From Candidatus Segatella albertsiae (lineage in GTDB: Bacteria; Bacteroidota; Bacteroidia; Bacteroidales; Bacteroidaceae): a stretch of DNA of 43,031 bases. Of the stretch, positions 8,104-17,424 are shown in pieces. Made by a program: the position numbers and the translations under genes. Where the stretch lies: contig DKCU01000029.1 of NCBI GenBank assembly GCA_002451555.1, positions 1-43,031 of the forward strand, given 5' to 3'. The notes under the pieces were generated by a model. It made no database searches, was not told where the DNA came from, and was given only the letters and a program-made list of their open reading frames with translations. The stretch's first letter is position 1; every line of letters begins with the position of its first letter.

Positions 8104-10035
8104 ATGATAGGAAAATTCAACAAAGTAACTTTTTTGATAGTAATCTTATTGACTACTATGGCTCCGATGGCAGCTTCCAGCAGCAAGTCGAAGCCTAATA
8201 TCGGTGACGCATTCAGATTGCTGGAGAAAAATCTCGTGACATATCGCCTCTATAACGACAGCATCTTCCGTGACATGAACGATGAGGAGTGGGTGGATAT
8301 GATGGATCGGCGTGCGGCATGTTTCCGTAAGATGTATCGTGAGAATAACCAGGCGATAGATGGGGTCACCCATTATTTCTCGCAGAAAGACGCGCGGATA
8401 CCCAATGCTTCTTACGACTCCTTGTTCGTATGTGTGCAGCGTGCTTTCCAGGTATTTGACATGGACAATTACTTGGTGGAGCATTTCGCCCAGATGTTGT
8501 TGCCGCATTACGAGGCTATGCAAGATACAAGCCATCTGATGCCTCTCTACCACATAGCGGGTGTCTGCAATGCGGAGATTTCTCGCTTCAGCGACCCCGA
8601 GGCAGGAAAACTTGCCAAGAAATATTATGAACGTAATATGGCGATGGCTGACTGTCTGGATAGGCTCTCTATGAACTGTTCCAATGTCGTCATGGTGGAT
8701 TTCATGAATTATTGCTATATGCTGCCGTCCCTTGGTTATGTTTCTGCCAGCGAGGCGTATAATGCCACGATGAGATTTGAGAATGTGTTGGACAGATATA
8801 AGTCGTCCCTGTCCGAAAAAGGACGGAAGAGGGCGGAGAGTTTTCTTGACAAGATCAAGCGCACGTCGGTTCGCCTGCACTTGGACAATCACGTGAATAG
8901 CCATGAGGATTCTATTGCGATAGACAAGTTCTACCAGATGTCACCTTTCCGCCATTCCACCTTGGCTGACCAGAAAAATGCGGTGGATTCTGTATTCTTC
9001 TATTTCACCAAGACGAGGAGGGAAGAGATGGACATTGCTGAAGCGGATCGTGAGGTAGCCCGACTCACGGACCAATTGTTCTCTCTTTGTGAACAACAGG
9101 ATTCTATAGATGAGTTTGATATCCAGTTGTTGTGCAACGTACTCAATATGTCCATCGAATTGATGGATTCTAATGACAAGGTGCACATGGATACACGTCG
9201 TCTCCGTGTAACCAAGTTATGTGTCAGGTTGGTCGATCAGATACACCGTGCTTACATCAAGCGTGACCCTTTCTTCTTCGAGAGTATGTTGGGAAAGATG
9301 GCATGCCAGCAAAGTGTCTTCAGGTACTTGCCCGATGATAAGAAAATAGATTTCATGATGGAACTTGCCGTAAGGGCGCAGATAGGCACCCTCCTGCATG
9401 TAGGTTCTGTAGAGCATATAGCGAGGATGCTGTTCGATGACCTCTTGGATCGCTGCCCCGAACAGTTTTTAGGCATCATGGGCATGAACTCGGTGGAAGA
9501 GTTGAAGGCCAACCGGGCGATGCTTGCCAATTGGATAGGTACGGCGGCGGCTTTCCATGACATCGGGAAAATCGGCCTGGCTCCCATCATCACGAATGAT
9601 TTTCGCCGTTTGACCCCAAGGGAGGTCAAACAGAGCCGTCTTCATCCCGAGATGGCTCTGAGGTATTTTGGGGTGGCTCCGCTCTTCGAGCAGTTCAAGG
9701 ATATTTCTTTGGGTCACCACAAGTGGTATAATGGCAAGGGCGGATATCCTGACTCCTTTGACAACACCAAGTCTCCTTGGCGATCCTTCATCGACCTCGT
9801 GGTTATCTGTGACTGCCTGGATGCTGCCACCGACAATCTGAGTCGCAATTATCGCAAGAGCAAGACCCTGTATGACGTGCTGCCTGAGTTTGTGAAGGAT
9901 GCGGGCACGAGATATAATCCCGTCATGGTGAAAGCCATCGTCGGCGATAAGGATTTATGCGAGAAGTTGGAGCGTGCCTTGACTAGCTACCGATACGAGT
10001 TGCTGAAACAGGTAAGGGACAAGTTCATCAAGTAA
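8104..10035 (+). CDS. Exported HD-GYP-like metal-dependent phosphohydrolase
   Basis: 643 aa. Residues 1-25 form a signal peptide or membrane anchor (KFNKV, then a hydrophobic run ending MAASS), putting the rest outside the cytoplasm. Residues 30-400 are alpha-helical and TPR-like in feel but not recognised. The C-terminal third is an HD domain: a candidate first His in SVEHIARML, HDIGKIGL with His485-Asp486, then HHKWYNGKGGYP with His538-His539, an HD-GYP signature in which the usual Glu and Asp are Lys and Asn. HD-GYP enzymes normally hydrolyse cyclic dinucleotides in the cytosol; the export signal and altered signature argue for another substrate. The gene stands alone, divergent from HU. 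Confidence 0.75.
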   Translation: MIGKFNKVTFLIVILLTTMAPMAASSSKSKPNIGDAFRLLEKNLVTYRLYNDSIFRDMNDEEWVDMMDRRAACFRKMYRENNQAIDGVTHYFSQKDARIPNASYDSLFVCVQRAFQVFDMDNYLVEHFAQMLLPHYEAMQDTSHLMPLYHIAGVCNAEISRFSDPEAGKLAKKYYERNMAMADCLDRLSMNCSNVVMVDFMNYCYMLPSLGYVSASEAYNATMRFENVLDRYKSSLSEKGRKRAESFLDKIKRTSVRLHLDNHVNSHEDSIAIDKFYQMSPFRHSTLADQKNAVDSVFFYFTKTRREEMDIAEADREVARLTDQLFSLCEQQDSIDEFDIQLLCNVLNMSIELMDSNDKVHMDTRRLRVTKLCVRLVDQIHRAYIKRDPFFFESMLGKMACQQSVFRYLPDDKKIDFMMELAVRAQIGTLLHVGSVEHIARMLFDDLLDRCPEQFLGIMGMNSVEELKANRAMLANWIGTAAAFHDIGKIGLAPIITNDFRRLTPREVKQSRLHPEMALRYFGVAPLFEQFKDISLGHHKWYNGKGGYPDSFDNTKSPWRSFIDLVVICDCLDAATDNLSRNYRKSKTLYDVLPEFVKDAGTRYNPVMVKAIVGDKDLCEKLERALTSYRYELLKQVRDKFIK

Positions 10036-10094
10036 AGACGATGAATGCTCGTCAACTAGAGACTAGCATATATGGCTTATGTCACCATTAAAAA

Positions 10095-10143
10095 TTAGAT
10101 GAGAGGTTATGTCATAGTTCGTGTCATACCCTCTCTTATCTAA
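10095..10143. terminator. Terminator between converging HD-GYP-like and methyltransferase genes
   Basis: TTAGAT-GAGAGG-TTATG pairs imperfectly with CATACCCTCTCTTATCTAA around a 12-base loop. On the - strand it is followed by TTTTTA, so it best serves the methyltransferase transcript. Confidence 0.7.
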
Positions 10144-10187
10144 TATGAGTGCTTTTGTGAGCCTTTTCCTTTATTAATAATATACTT

Positions 10188-11507
10188 TTATGAAACTAGC
10201 TTTTTCAAAACATTTACATTCTTGTCTTTTTCCCATCCTAAAACATCAGAGTTTTGTGTAAGAAAATCATCAATGATAGCTTCGATGACAGGTACAGAAA
10301 CAGAATTGCCAAACTGCTTATAGGCATATGCGTCGCTTGGATTGAGTTTGAAATTATCAGGAAAACCTTGCAATCTAGCACACTCTCGTGGAGTGATATG
10401 CCTTGCCTTGTTGTTTTGGATGACACCCAATCTATTGGAGTCTGACGATGTCAGAGTTATTGATATACTGTCGGGATCCAAAAATTTGAAAATTTCAAAC
10501 GACATATTACCACATACCAGATTGTATTTTCCCTCCTTTTCTTGGATATACCCTTTCTTTAGCAGGGATTCGATAATATCCCTGATGTCATCATTTTTAT
10601 AGAACGTTTTGATTTGTTCCAAAGTTAATCTTTTACCATCCTTGTCTTTCCCAAACTCGGGGTGTCTTCTATGTGTGACAAGAAGATTGAGAAATTCTAT
10701 CTCGTTTGGTGTGCATTCTCCTTTTTTGCCTAATTCCCATGAATGTATGGCTTGACCACCACGATAATCTATGAGACGATAACCGTTTAGGGTACTTAAA
10801 TCGTTGCCGACAACCCTTCTTAACTGTTTCTGGAATACCTCAGAACATAGATATTTTTCTTCTACACTTTCCTCTAATATGTCCTTTACAGTCTTGATTG
10901 GTATTTCATTACCAGTATCAAATAGTGACAATTCTTGTTTTTTGTTTTTAAATTGGTGGGAGTCGGCAGCACCTAAGTTGGAATGTAATGTCATTTTAGG
11001 AGTTGCACCATAAATGCCAAGTATATATAGTCTCACTCGATTTTGAGGTACGCCAAAATTGGAACTATTTAGTAGCATATCGTAAGTTCCATATCCCAAG
11101 TCATGCAATTTTTGCATGATGGTATTGAATGTGCGTCCTTGGTCATGTGTATATAGACCTCGGACGTTTTCTAGCAAAAACGCCTTAGGCTTATATCTAT
11201 CCAAGATACGTTCTATCTCAAAGAACAATGTGCCACGTGTATCGCCGAACCCCATACGCTTGCCTGCATAAGAAAACGGCTGACAAGGGAAACCTCCAAG
11301 CAAGAAATCGAAAGGCTCAATATCTTCTATCTCATGAATATCACCCTGAGGATATTCACCAAAGTTGAGTTTGTATGTTTCACAAGCTCTGTCGTTGATC
11401 TCGCTTGAAAGTACGCATTGGTTTTCTATGCCGTGTTTGGTTAAGGCGGAGGATGCTCCGAGCCTTATACCTCCAATACCAGCGAATAAATCTATATAGT
11501 TTATCAT
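10188..11507 (-). CDS. Type II DNA (cytosine-5) methyltransferase
   Basis: 439 aa. The ordered m5C motifs are all present: I YIDLFAGIGGIRLG (residues 4-17, SAM binding), IV GGFPCQPFS with catalytic Cys75, VI LLENVRG, VIII PQNRVRLYI, IX ECARLQGFPDNF and X KQFGNSVSVPVIEA. The target-recognition region between VIII and IX is about 190 residues long. It transfers a methyl group to C5 of cytosine in an unknown site and so protects DNA from the enzyme encoded just upstream. Its ATG overlaps the endonuclease TGA by 4 bases, so translation is coupled, with the nuclease first. There is no N-terminal helix-turn-helix extension and no vsr gene nearby. Confidence 0.95.
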   Translation of the reverse strand: MINYIDLFAGIGGIRLGASSALTKHGIENQCVLSSEINDRACETYKLNFGEYPQGDIHEIEDIEPFDFLLGGFPCQPFSYAGKRMGFGDTRGTLFFEIERILDRYKPKAFLLENVRGLYTHDQGRTFNTIMQKLHDLGYGTYDMLLNSSNFGVPQNRVRLYILGIYGATPKMTLHSNLGAADSHQFKNKKQELSLFDTGNEIPIKTVKDILEESVEEKYLCSEVFQKQLRRVVGNDLSTLNGYRLIDYRGGQAIHSWELGKKGECTPNEIEFLNLLVTHRRHPEFGKDKDGKRLTLEQIKTFYKNDDIRDIIESLLKKGYIQEKEGKYNLVCGNMSFEIFKFLDPDSISITLTSSDSNRLGVIQNNKARHITPRECARLQGFPDNFKLNPSDAYAYKQFGNSVSVPVIEAIIDDFLTQNSDVLGWEKDKNVNVLKKLVS

Positions 11508-12565
11508 CTTAATTTTTCTTTGATAAATTCTACTAAAACCATTAGCTCATCATACGTATATGCTACGTTGCAATGGCTATTCATGCACATGTCGTTTGCA
11601 GCTGATGTTCGTGAGAAATTTCCAGCTCCATCAATAATGTACGCTACATATGAGCGTCTTGCGATTGTGTTTTGGAATCTTGCCCTAGCTTCTCTTCCCT
11701 TTCGTTCGACTGTGCTATTGGAAGTTTCTTGGAAGGAAACTTCTATGCCTACGTATGGTTTGAATTTTCCGTTGTAGTTTTCTCTTTCGACAACTATGTC
11801 AAATGTCGCTTCTTTGTTATCATCGAGCGTAACACCAGGTATTGTTGCATTGCTAGTTACGGTATAGTCACCGCCAAGCTTTTCTTTGAGAAAATTCACA
11901 ACATAGGATTGGGCTACATTGCCTAAGTCGTTTGAGACTCTTCCGCTGACAATCCTACTGACACGTATATAGTTTTGTTGAACAAAATGTTTGATTTTAT
12001 CTTTTGTGCCTAAAAGTTCATATACATTGCACTTGCTCAGGATGGCCTTGATTTTAGCTGATTCTGCACAACCGCCATAGATAAGTAGAATGGCAATGTC
12101 CTTGCATAATTCTTTGTTTTTACATTCTTTTTTTAGGTTCTCTATTGTGTCTATTTGAAGTTTGTCATTTGATGGTTTACCTTTCGTTGGAAGGCTCTTA
12201 AATTTATAGTCCAGCTTGACATTTCCAATTTTGCATACGATTCTACCATCTGGAAATAGTTCATTGAAAGAGGCGTTGAGTCTTTGCAATGGCTCAGAAC
12301 CCATGTCTGTTAGTATCATGAGGTGTTTTAGGAACAACTGATAGTTGTAGTTGGCGGCATCTAGCAGAGCAAAAAGCTTATTTACATTCTTTGCATCAGC
12401 AAGTGTCAAGATTGAGATGAATGAGTCTTGGGTATCAAGCAAATATTGCAAGATACTTTTTTTCAAGGCTTCTTCCTTCACCTCCTTTGGCCACCATTTA
12501 GCCCCCAATTTCTCAAGTTCCTGGATGGTTCTTATATATTTATCCGATAGTTCTATTGTTACCAT
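11504..12565 (-). CDS. Probable type II restriction endonuclease
   Basis: 353 aa, no family recognised by sequence. The call rests mainly on position: it is the first gene of a two-gene unit with a cytosine-5 methyltransferase, overlapping it by 4 bases. Residues 250-290 (ATFDIVVE, then YVGIEVSFQETSN) fit a PD-(D/E)XK-like core, with Asp256 followed by Glu275-Val-Ser277; the usual Lys is replaced by Ser or lies elsewhere. An Arg/Lys-rich stretch (ERKGREARARF) follows. Residues 1-230 are helical and charged and may read the DNA site. Its own promoter lies at 12651-12682. Codon use is more A/T-rich than neighbours, in keeping with horizontal transfer of restriction systems. Confidence 0.7.
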   Translation of the reverse strand: MVTIELSDKYIRTIQELEKLGAKWWPKEVKEEALKKSILQYLLDTQDSFISILTLADAKNVNKLFALLDAANYNYQLFLKHLMILTDMGSEPLQRLNASFNELFPDGRIVCKIGNVKLDYKFKSLPTKGKPSNDKLQIDTIENLKKECKNKELCKDIAILLIYGGCAESAKIKAILSKCNVYELLGTKDKIKHFVQQNYIRVSRIVSGRVSNDLGNVAQSYVVNFLKEKLGGDYTVTSNATIPGVTLDDNKEATFDIVVERENYNGKFKPYVGIEVSFQETSNSTVERKGREARARFQNTIARRSYVAYIIDGAGNFSRTSAANDMCMNSHCNVAYTYDELMVLVEFIKEKLR

Positions 12566-12633
12566 ATTTTATTGCTGTTATTTATTTGGAATTTGGTCGC
12601 AAAAACTCTTTTTTCTTTCTCATGTCATTGTAC

Positions 12634-12682
12634 ACCATATTATATGGTTGCAAAAATACGAATAATCTTTGAGACTTACAAA
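12634..12682 (-). promoter_or_regulatory. Promoter of the restriction-modification unit with palindromic operator candidate
   Basis: On the - strand TTTG (12679-12682), 20 bases and TATTTTTG (12651-12658) give a full consensus promoter. Directly downstream, over the expected start site, is the perfect 15-base palindrome ACCATATTATATGGT (12634-12648). A repressor bound there would block transcription. Confidence 0.7.
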
Positions 12683-12721
12683 TTTATTTGTGAATATTTC
12701 TTGAAAAGTAGTATGTTCCTT

Positions 12722-15700
12722 CTATTTCGTCCATTCATTTCCCTTCCATGTGGAAGGCTTGAAGCGAAGTGTGTAGGTGTAACTGCCGCTTTCTGGGCAA
12801 CGATACTGGTTGAGGCAACTGTCGCCTTGGCAACTGTTGTTGCCCAATCCTCTCTGCCAGTAGTCGAAGTGAGCGAACACCTGTGGCTTCTTCGCCATGC
12901 TGGAACTATACCAGTGCGTATTCTTCTGCCACATCTCCGTACCCTCGTTGCACCATACGCTCTCGTCGTAGTGGGAGAGGGAGAAGGAGACGTGACCCTC
13001 CACCTTCATGCCTATTTGTACGCCAGCCTCAGCGTTGCGGAGTACCAACTCTCGTAGATTCTCGTGGTCGCCGTAGGTCTGTGGATGAACCTGCTCCTCC
13101 ACCATGTCATTCACGGTCGTGGTGTATCTGCCGAGATAGCAGCCCGACTTGCGGTCGCAGTAGTTGGACCATGGGCCTCGTGCATAAAACTCTACGTTCT
13201 CGAAGCCCTTGGCAAACTGCATCCCTATTCCCAATCGACGGGTTGCACCCATAGGATTCAGCGTCACCTTCATATCTACCGTAGCGTCAGGGTAGAAAGT
13301 GTAGTCGATGGTGTAATTGCAGTTGGTGGCTGTACCATTCACGCTCATCGTGGCATTGCCATCGCTGCCCAAGGTCAGTGCCTTGCCCGATACAATCTCC
13401 GTAGAGGTGGAACTGCTCACCATGGCGATGTTGCCTGTTCCATCACTGATATCGTTGTCGATGTTGCGCATGCTGTTGAAGTCTGGACCGACGTTGACTG
13501 CGTTGGCTTGCAATAAGTCTTTGCCGTCGTATAGGATGTCCTTGCCGTCGTAGGTCCAGGAGGTCATCTTGCCGTCTTCAGCAAAGGTGATTTGGTAGTT
13601 CTTGCCGTCCTTGTCTGTGCCGACTACCTTGTTGTCGCTGACGGAAGTAATGCTGCCGAATGCAGAGGAAGCCTCAGTCGAAGTAGCAGAAGTGTTCTCG
13701 GCCGATGTTACAGCAGAAGTGTTCTCGGTCGATGTGACAGTATGATTGGAGAGCTTCGGCTCCGAGATGCTACCGTCCGCATTGCTTAGCGAGAACTGCT
13801 CGTCGGCGATGGTGTATCCTGCTTCTGTCCAATCGGTGGCTTGCTTGTTGCGCAGCTCCACGTTGACGAGGTATTCGGCATTGTCGTTTCCTGCGGTGGT
13901 TCCATCAGTCGATGAAGCGTCGCTGCTTGCTGTCTTGATAGGCAGGGTGACGCTGCCTGTCTCCCCGGCGTTGATGGTGCTGAATGATGCAGCCTTACCT
14001 TCCTCTACCAATCTTCCGTCTTTTAGCACTCGATATACGATGTCGAACTTATCGCTCGAAATATCGGTGAAGGCAAACTTGTTCTTTAGGGTCACCGTCT
14101 TTCTGGAGCTGTCGAAAGATGTGAAGCCCACGTTTTGATATACTTTCTTCACCTCGGTGAGCTTTCCGCTCCAGCGACGGTCAGGTGTCACGAGACCATT
14201 GTCGAGGAAGTTGCCCTGTGCATAGTTGTCACTGGTGGTGGTGTTGTAGTCATAGCCACTCGTCCAGTAGTGGAATCCGTTGGCATCGGTCTTGTCCGTC
14301 ACGACACCCGAGCCCGAGTTGGTCTGGTAGATGGCCTGATCCACCCAGTCCCAGATGCAACCGCCGATGATGCCGGTGCTTTCTTCTATTAAGTTCCAGT
14401 CATCCCTCAGGTTGCCTACCGACTGCCCCATGGCGTGCTCGTACTCGCAGATGAAGTAAGGTTTGCCGTCATAGCCAGCTTTCTTGCCCTTGATGGCATT
14501 GTAGGTAGGGTACATATCGGAGAACAGGTCGGAGTTGATCTTCAGCTCTGTGCCCAAACCATTGCCATATCCATGGTTATAACTACCCTCGTAGTGTATC
14601 GGTCTCTCAGCGTCGAGCACCTTGACGGCGGTATAGGTCTTCGTGAAACAAACTCCGTCACCCGACTCGTTGCCCAAGGACCAGAAGATGACGCTAGGGT
14701 GGTTTCTGTCTCGTTTCACCATGCGCTCGTTTCTATCCACATATTGTGGAGCCCATGACTCTTTCTGTGTCAAGTGGTTGGAAGACTTGATCCAACTGTA
14801 ATGGCACTCCACGTCAGCCTCGTCCATCACATAGAAGCCGAGGGCATCCATCATGGCGTACATCTTCGGTTGGCGAGGGTAGTGGCTAGTGCGCACGGTG
14901 TTGACGTTGGCTTGCTTCATCATCGTGAGGTCCTTCCACATCGTCTCCATGTCGATGGCACGTCCGTATTCTGGGTGCGTGTCCTGGGTATTCACACCTT
15001 TGAAGAACACACGTTTGCCGTTGACATACACCAACCTGCTATCTTTCGTGATCTTGCGGAAGCCATACTTGGTGTTCCATGCCATCTCCTCGTTGCCCTT
15101 GGCATCTTTCTGCACGAACTCTATATTATATAAATAAGGTGTCTCGGCACTCCAGGCATTCAGGTTGCTTAATCCTGCGATGCAGACAGAGGCAGTGTAG
15201 GTTCCGTCCTCGTTCTGAGTCCAAGTGCCGTATGAAGAACTGTAGTTTCCACTGGCATGGTTGCCATAGTCAATCGTAGCGGTTTCACCCACTTGCTTTC
15301 CCTCCTTGTCGAAGATCTTGACCATGATGGTCTTGTTGGCATCGGTAGCCTTGTCACGGTTGTCGAGCGTAAGAGCCACTTTCAGGTCGCCGCTAGTTCC
15401 GTCCGCACTTTGGTTCTCGGCAGCGATGACGTGGTCGCTCACGAAGACCTTCGGCTTTGCCACGAGATACACGTCACGGTGGATGCCCGAGAGGTGCCAG
15501 GCATCTTGTCCCTCCAGATAAGAACCGTCGCACCAGCGATATACTCTCACAGAGAGTTGGTGCTGGCTGTCAGTGTCTATTCCCGTCTTGATGCTACCGT
15601 CTTCATCTTGAAGGGCGGAAGTGATGTCAAACTCAGCGTCGGTGTTGGAGCCTTGCGTGTAGCCCACGTACTTGCCATCCACCCAGACCACGGCTGCGCT

Positions 15701-17404
15701 GTAGATACCATCGAAGTGGAGGAAGATGCGCTTCTCCTTCCAACTGTCATCTATCGTGAAGTTGCGGCGATAGAAGCCAATGGCGTTGTTGTCAGTCTCG
15801 TTGGTGGAGGCGTGGCTCTTGAGTGCTTTCGGTGGGTTGAACTCGAATGGATAGCCGATGTTGGTATATACAGGGCAACCGTAGCCTGCCATCTCCCAAG
15901 ACAGAGGCACACGGATGGTGCCCCATGCGCTATCATCGAAGTCCTTGGCAAAGTAGTCGCTTGCCCCCGGAGCGGTCGCAGAGCCTTTCACGTAGCAGAA
16001 CTTCCACTCGTTGGCATCGGTGCTGTTGAGGTATTTCACCAATGAACTTCGGCTGTAGAGCCAAGGCTTCTGGTAGAAGTCGGCATCGCTTTTCATCTCC
16101 GATGCCGATGCATAAGGGATGTAAGTGGCGTGAGCTTTCTCCTTGTGGTCCTCAAATTGGGTCTCGTCCTGTATCCAACGGCTGAAGTCTTTGTCCTCTG
16201 TAGGCTTTTTTTCATCAGTTGTGACGATGCTCACCTTGTTGTAGGTCGCATGACTGTACTTGACGCTTTGTCCGCTCCATCCGCTGTGGCTTCCTACCTG
16301 TACAGACGTAAGGGTAGTAAGTTTGTTGTTGACAGCAGCCTGGAGAACAGGCGTACCGCCGTTTACACTCACACCCTCCTGAGACAGTTTGATGCTGGTA
16401 TGGCTCAGTTCTGCATCCGTCAGATCGACCGTCGCCTGATTATAGGTTCCGTCCGATGAGTTTTTGTCAGAGCAAGAATTATCGACCAAGTCAAGGTAAA
16501 GTTTCTTTTCCCCCTTCTTGTAATAGACGTGGAGGTTGGCTTTTCCTTCTTGGGTTCCCCAAACGTTGATGTCCTCACCCACGGAGAACACGTTCTCTTC
16601 CGTAGCCGAGCAGGTGGTCAGGTCAAGATCAGCCCAAACATACTGTTTGCTGAAGTCGATGGAGTTGTCCTTGGCTTCCTCCGAAGGCAGATAGAAGATG
16701 TTTCCGTTTCCCACCTTGTCTTGGCACAGAAGGGTCTCTTTGTCGGAAGTAAGCTTATAGACCTTGGCATACTTGTAAAGCGCATTGCTTCTTCCCGTCG
16801 CTCCCTCTTGGCTGCCGATTGTGACAGTTTGAAGGGCAAGAAGACTCGTCAACACAGAAGCAGAGTAATCCGAAATCAGTTGGTTGTTGATGTACAATCC
16901 CTCGGAAGTCAATTTGATGATAAGAATTTCTCCATCAAACGCTACATTTTTCGAAACCTCTTCATAGTAGCTGGCACTGGCATCTGTATGTACATAAGCG
17001 ATTCTCAGTCTTTGGTCTATCTTATGACCATGCCCATCATCGCACCCTTGGTCTATCAAAGCTTGTGGCGTATAGTAGAAGTGCAGATTGCTGTCAGACT
17101 TCCCCTTGGTTCCCCAAGCGTTGATGCGATTGCCGATGGATAATATGTTTCTCAGTTTCACTGCGGTTTCATCGCATTTGCTGAGGTCGATGGAAACCTC
17201 TATCGCTTCATCGGTGAAGTCAATGTCCGTTTTTGCGCTGAAAGTCTTGCTGCCATCAGCCTGATAATTGGTGAAGCCTGAGAGATTGGTAAATGCATCA
17301 TCAGGTGTGACGGGATTGTCGGCGAAGACGTGTAGAGAGGTCGCTATGTAAATGATAGCCATCCATAAGATTCTGCACACCTTGTCCTTGATAAAATCTT
17401 TCAT
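12722..17404 (-). CDS. Exported GH2 beta-galactosidase with two N-terminal LamG-like modules
   Basis: 1560 aa, 500 more than a LacZ-type enzyme. A signal peptide occupies residues 1-29. Two repeat modules follow (about 45-215 and 250-395), with IDLSKC, NILSIGNRINAWG and TIGSQEGATGRSNALYKY, like those of the 1766-aa protein. The GH2 part spans about 455-1215: sugar-binding domain, Ig-like domain, barrel with SHYPRQPKMY, acid/base Glu913 in SLGNESGDG and nucleophile Glu987 in ICEYEHAMG. A Thr/Ser linker (about 1220-1245) precedes the C-terminal beta-galactosidase small-chain domain (about 1260-1558). It should release beta-linked galactose or a related sugar from glycans. There is no sorting domain at its end, so it is probably periplasmic. 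Last gene of the locus, 20 bp after the 375-aa gene; no SusC/SusD pair is in the window. Confidence 0.93.
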   Translation of the reverse strand: MKDFIKDKVCRILWMAIIYIATSLHVFADNPVTPDDAFTNLSGFTNYQADGSKTFSAKTDIDFTDEAIEVSIDLSKCDETAVKLRNILSIGNRINAWGTKGKSDSNLHFYYTPQALIDQGCDDGHGHKIDQRLRIAYVHTDASASYYEEVSKNVAFDGEILIIKLTSEGLYINNQLISDYSASVLTSLLALQTVTIGSQEGATGRSNALYKYAKVYKLTSDKETLLCQDKVGNGNIFYLPSEEAKDNSIDFSKQYVWADLDLTTCSATEENVFSVGEDINVWGTQEGKANLHVYYKKGEKKLYLDLVDNSCSDKNSSDGTYNQATVDLTDAELSHTSIKLSQEGVSVNGGTPVLQAAVNNKLTTLTSVQVGSHSGWSGQSVKYSHATYNKVSIVTTDEKKPTEDKDFSRWIQDETQFEDHKEKAHATYIPYASASEMKSDADFYQKPWLYSRSSLVKYLNSTDANEWKFCYVKGSATAPGASDYFAKDFDDSAWGTIRVPLSWEMAGYGCPVYTNIGYPFEFNPPKALKSHASTNETDNNAIGFYRRNFTIDDSWKEKRIFLHFDGIYSAAVVWVDGKYVGYTQGSNTDAEFDITSALQDEDGSIKTGIDTDSQHQLSVRVYRWCDGSYLEGQDAWHLSGIHRDVYLVAKPKVFVSDHVIAAENQSADGTSGDLKVALTLDNRDKATDANKTIMVKIFDKEGKQVGETATIDYGNHASGNYSSSYGTWTQNEDGTYTASVCIAGLSNLNAWSAETPYLYNIEFVQKDAKGNEEMAWNTKYGFRKITKDSRLVYVNGKRVFFKGVNTQDTHPEYGRAIDMETMWKDLTMMKQANVNTVRTSHYPRQPKMYAMMDALGFYVMDEADVECHYSWIKSSNHLTQKESWAPQYVDRNERMVKRDRNHPSVIFWSLGNESGDGVCFTKTYTAVKVLDAERPIHYEGSYNHGYGNGLGTELKINSDLFSDMYPTYNAIKGKKAGYDGKPYFICEYEHAMGQSVGNLRDDWNLIEESTGIIGGCIWDWVDQAIYQTNSGSGVVTDKTDANGFHYWTSGYDYNTTTSDNYAQGNFLDNGLVTPDRRWSGKLTEVKKVYQNVGFTSFDSSRKTVTLKNKFAFTDISSDKFDIVYRVLKDGRLVEEGKAASFSTINAGETGSVTLPIKTASSDASSTDGTTAGNDNAEYLVNVELRNKQATDWTEAGYTIADEQFSLSNADGSISEPKLSNHTVTSTENTSAVTSAENTSATSTEASSAFGSITSVSDNKVVGTDKDGKNYQITFAEDGKMTSWTYDGKDILYDGKDLLQANAVNVGPDFNSMRNIDNDISDGTGNIAMVSSSTSTEIVSGKALTLGSDGNATMSVNGTATNCNYTIDYTFYPDATVDMKVTLNPMGATRRLGIGMQFAKGFENVEFYARGPWSNYCDRKSGCYLGRYTTTVNDMVEEQVHPQTYGDHENLRELVLRNAEAGVQIGMKVEGHVSFSLSHYDESVWCNEGTEMWQKNTHWYSSSMAKKPQVFAHFDYWQRGLGNNSCQGDSCLNQYRCPESGSYTYTLRFKPSTWKGNEWTK
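13686..13739 (-). repeat. 27-bp tandem duplication encoding a Thr/Ser linker
   Basis: Two copies, 13686-13712 and 13713-13739, differ at two bases and keep frame. Each encodes a TSTENTSAV/TSAENTSAT-like 9-residue unit in the linker between GH2 domain 4 and the C-terminal domain. Confidence 0.85.
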
Positions 17405-17424
17405 GATTTTTTACGATTTATTTT

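Noticed and set aside
7980..8198. 72-codon frame just before the HD-GYP-like gene
   Set aside because: It overlaps the HU promoter region and the start of the larger gene in another frame, with no recognisable pattern.
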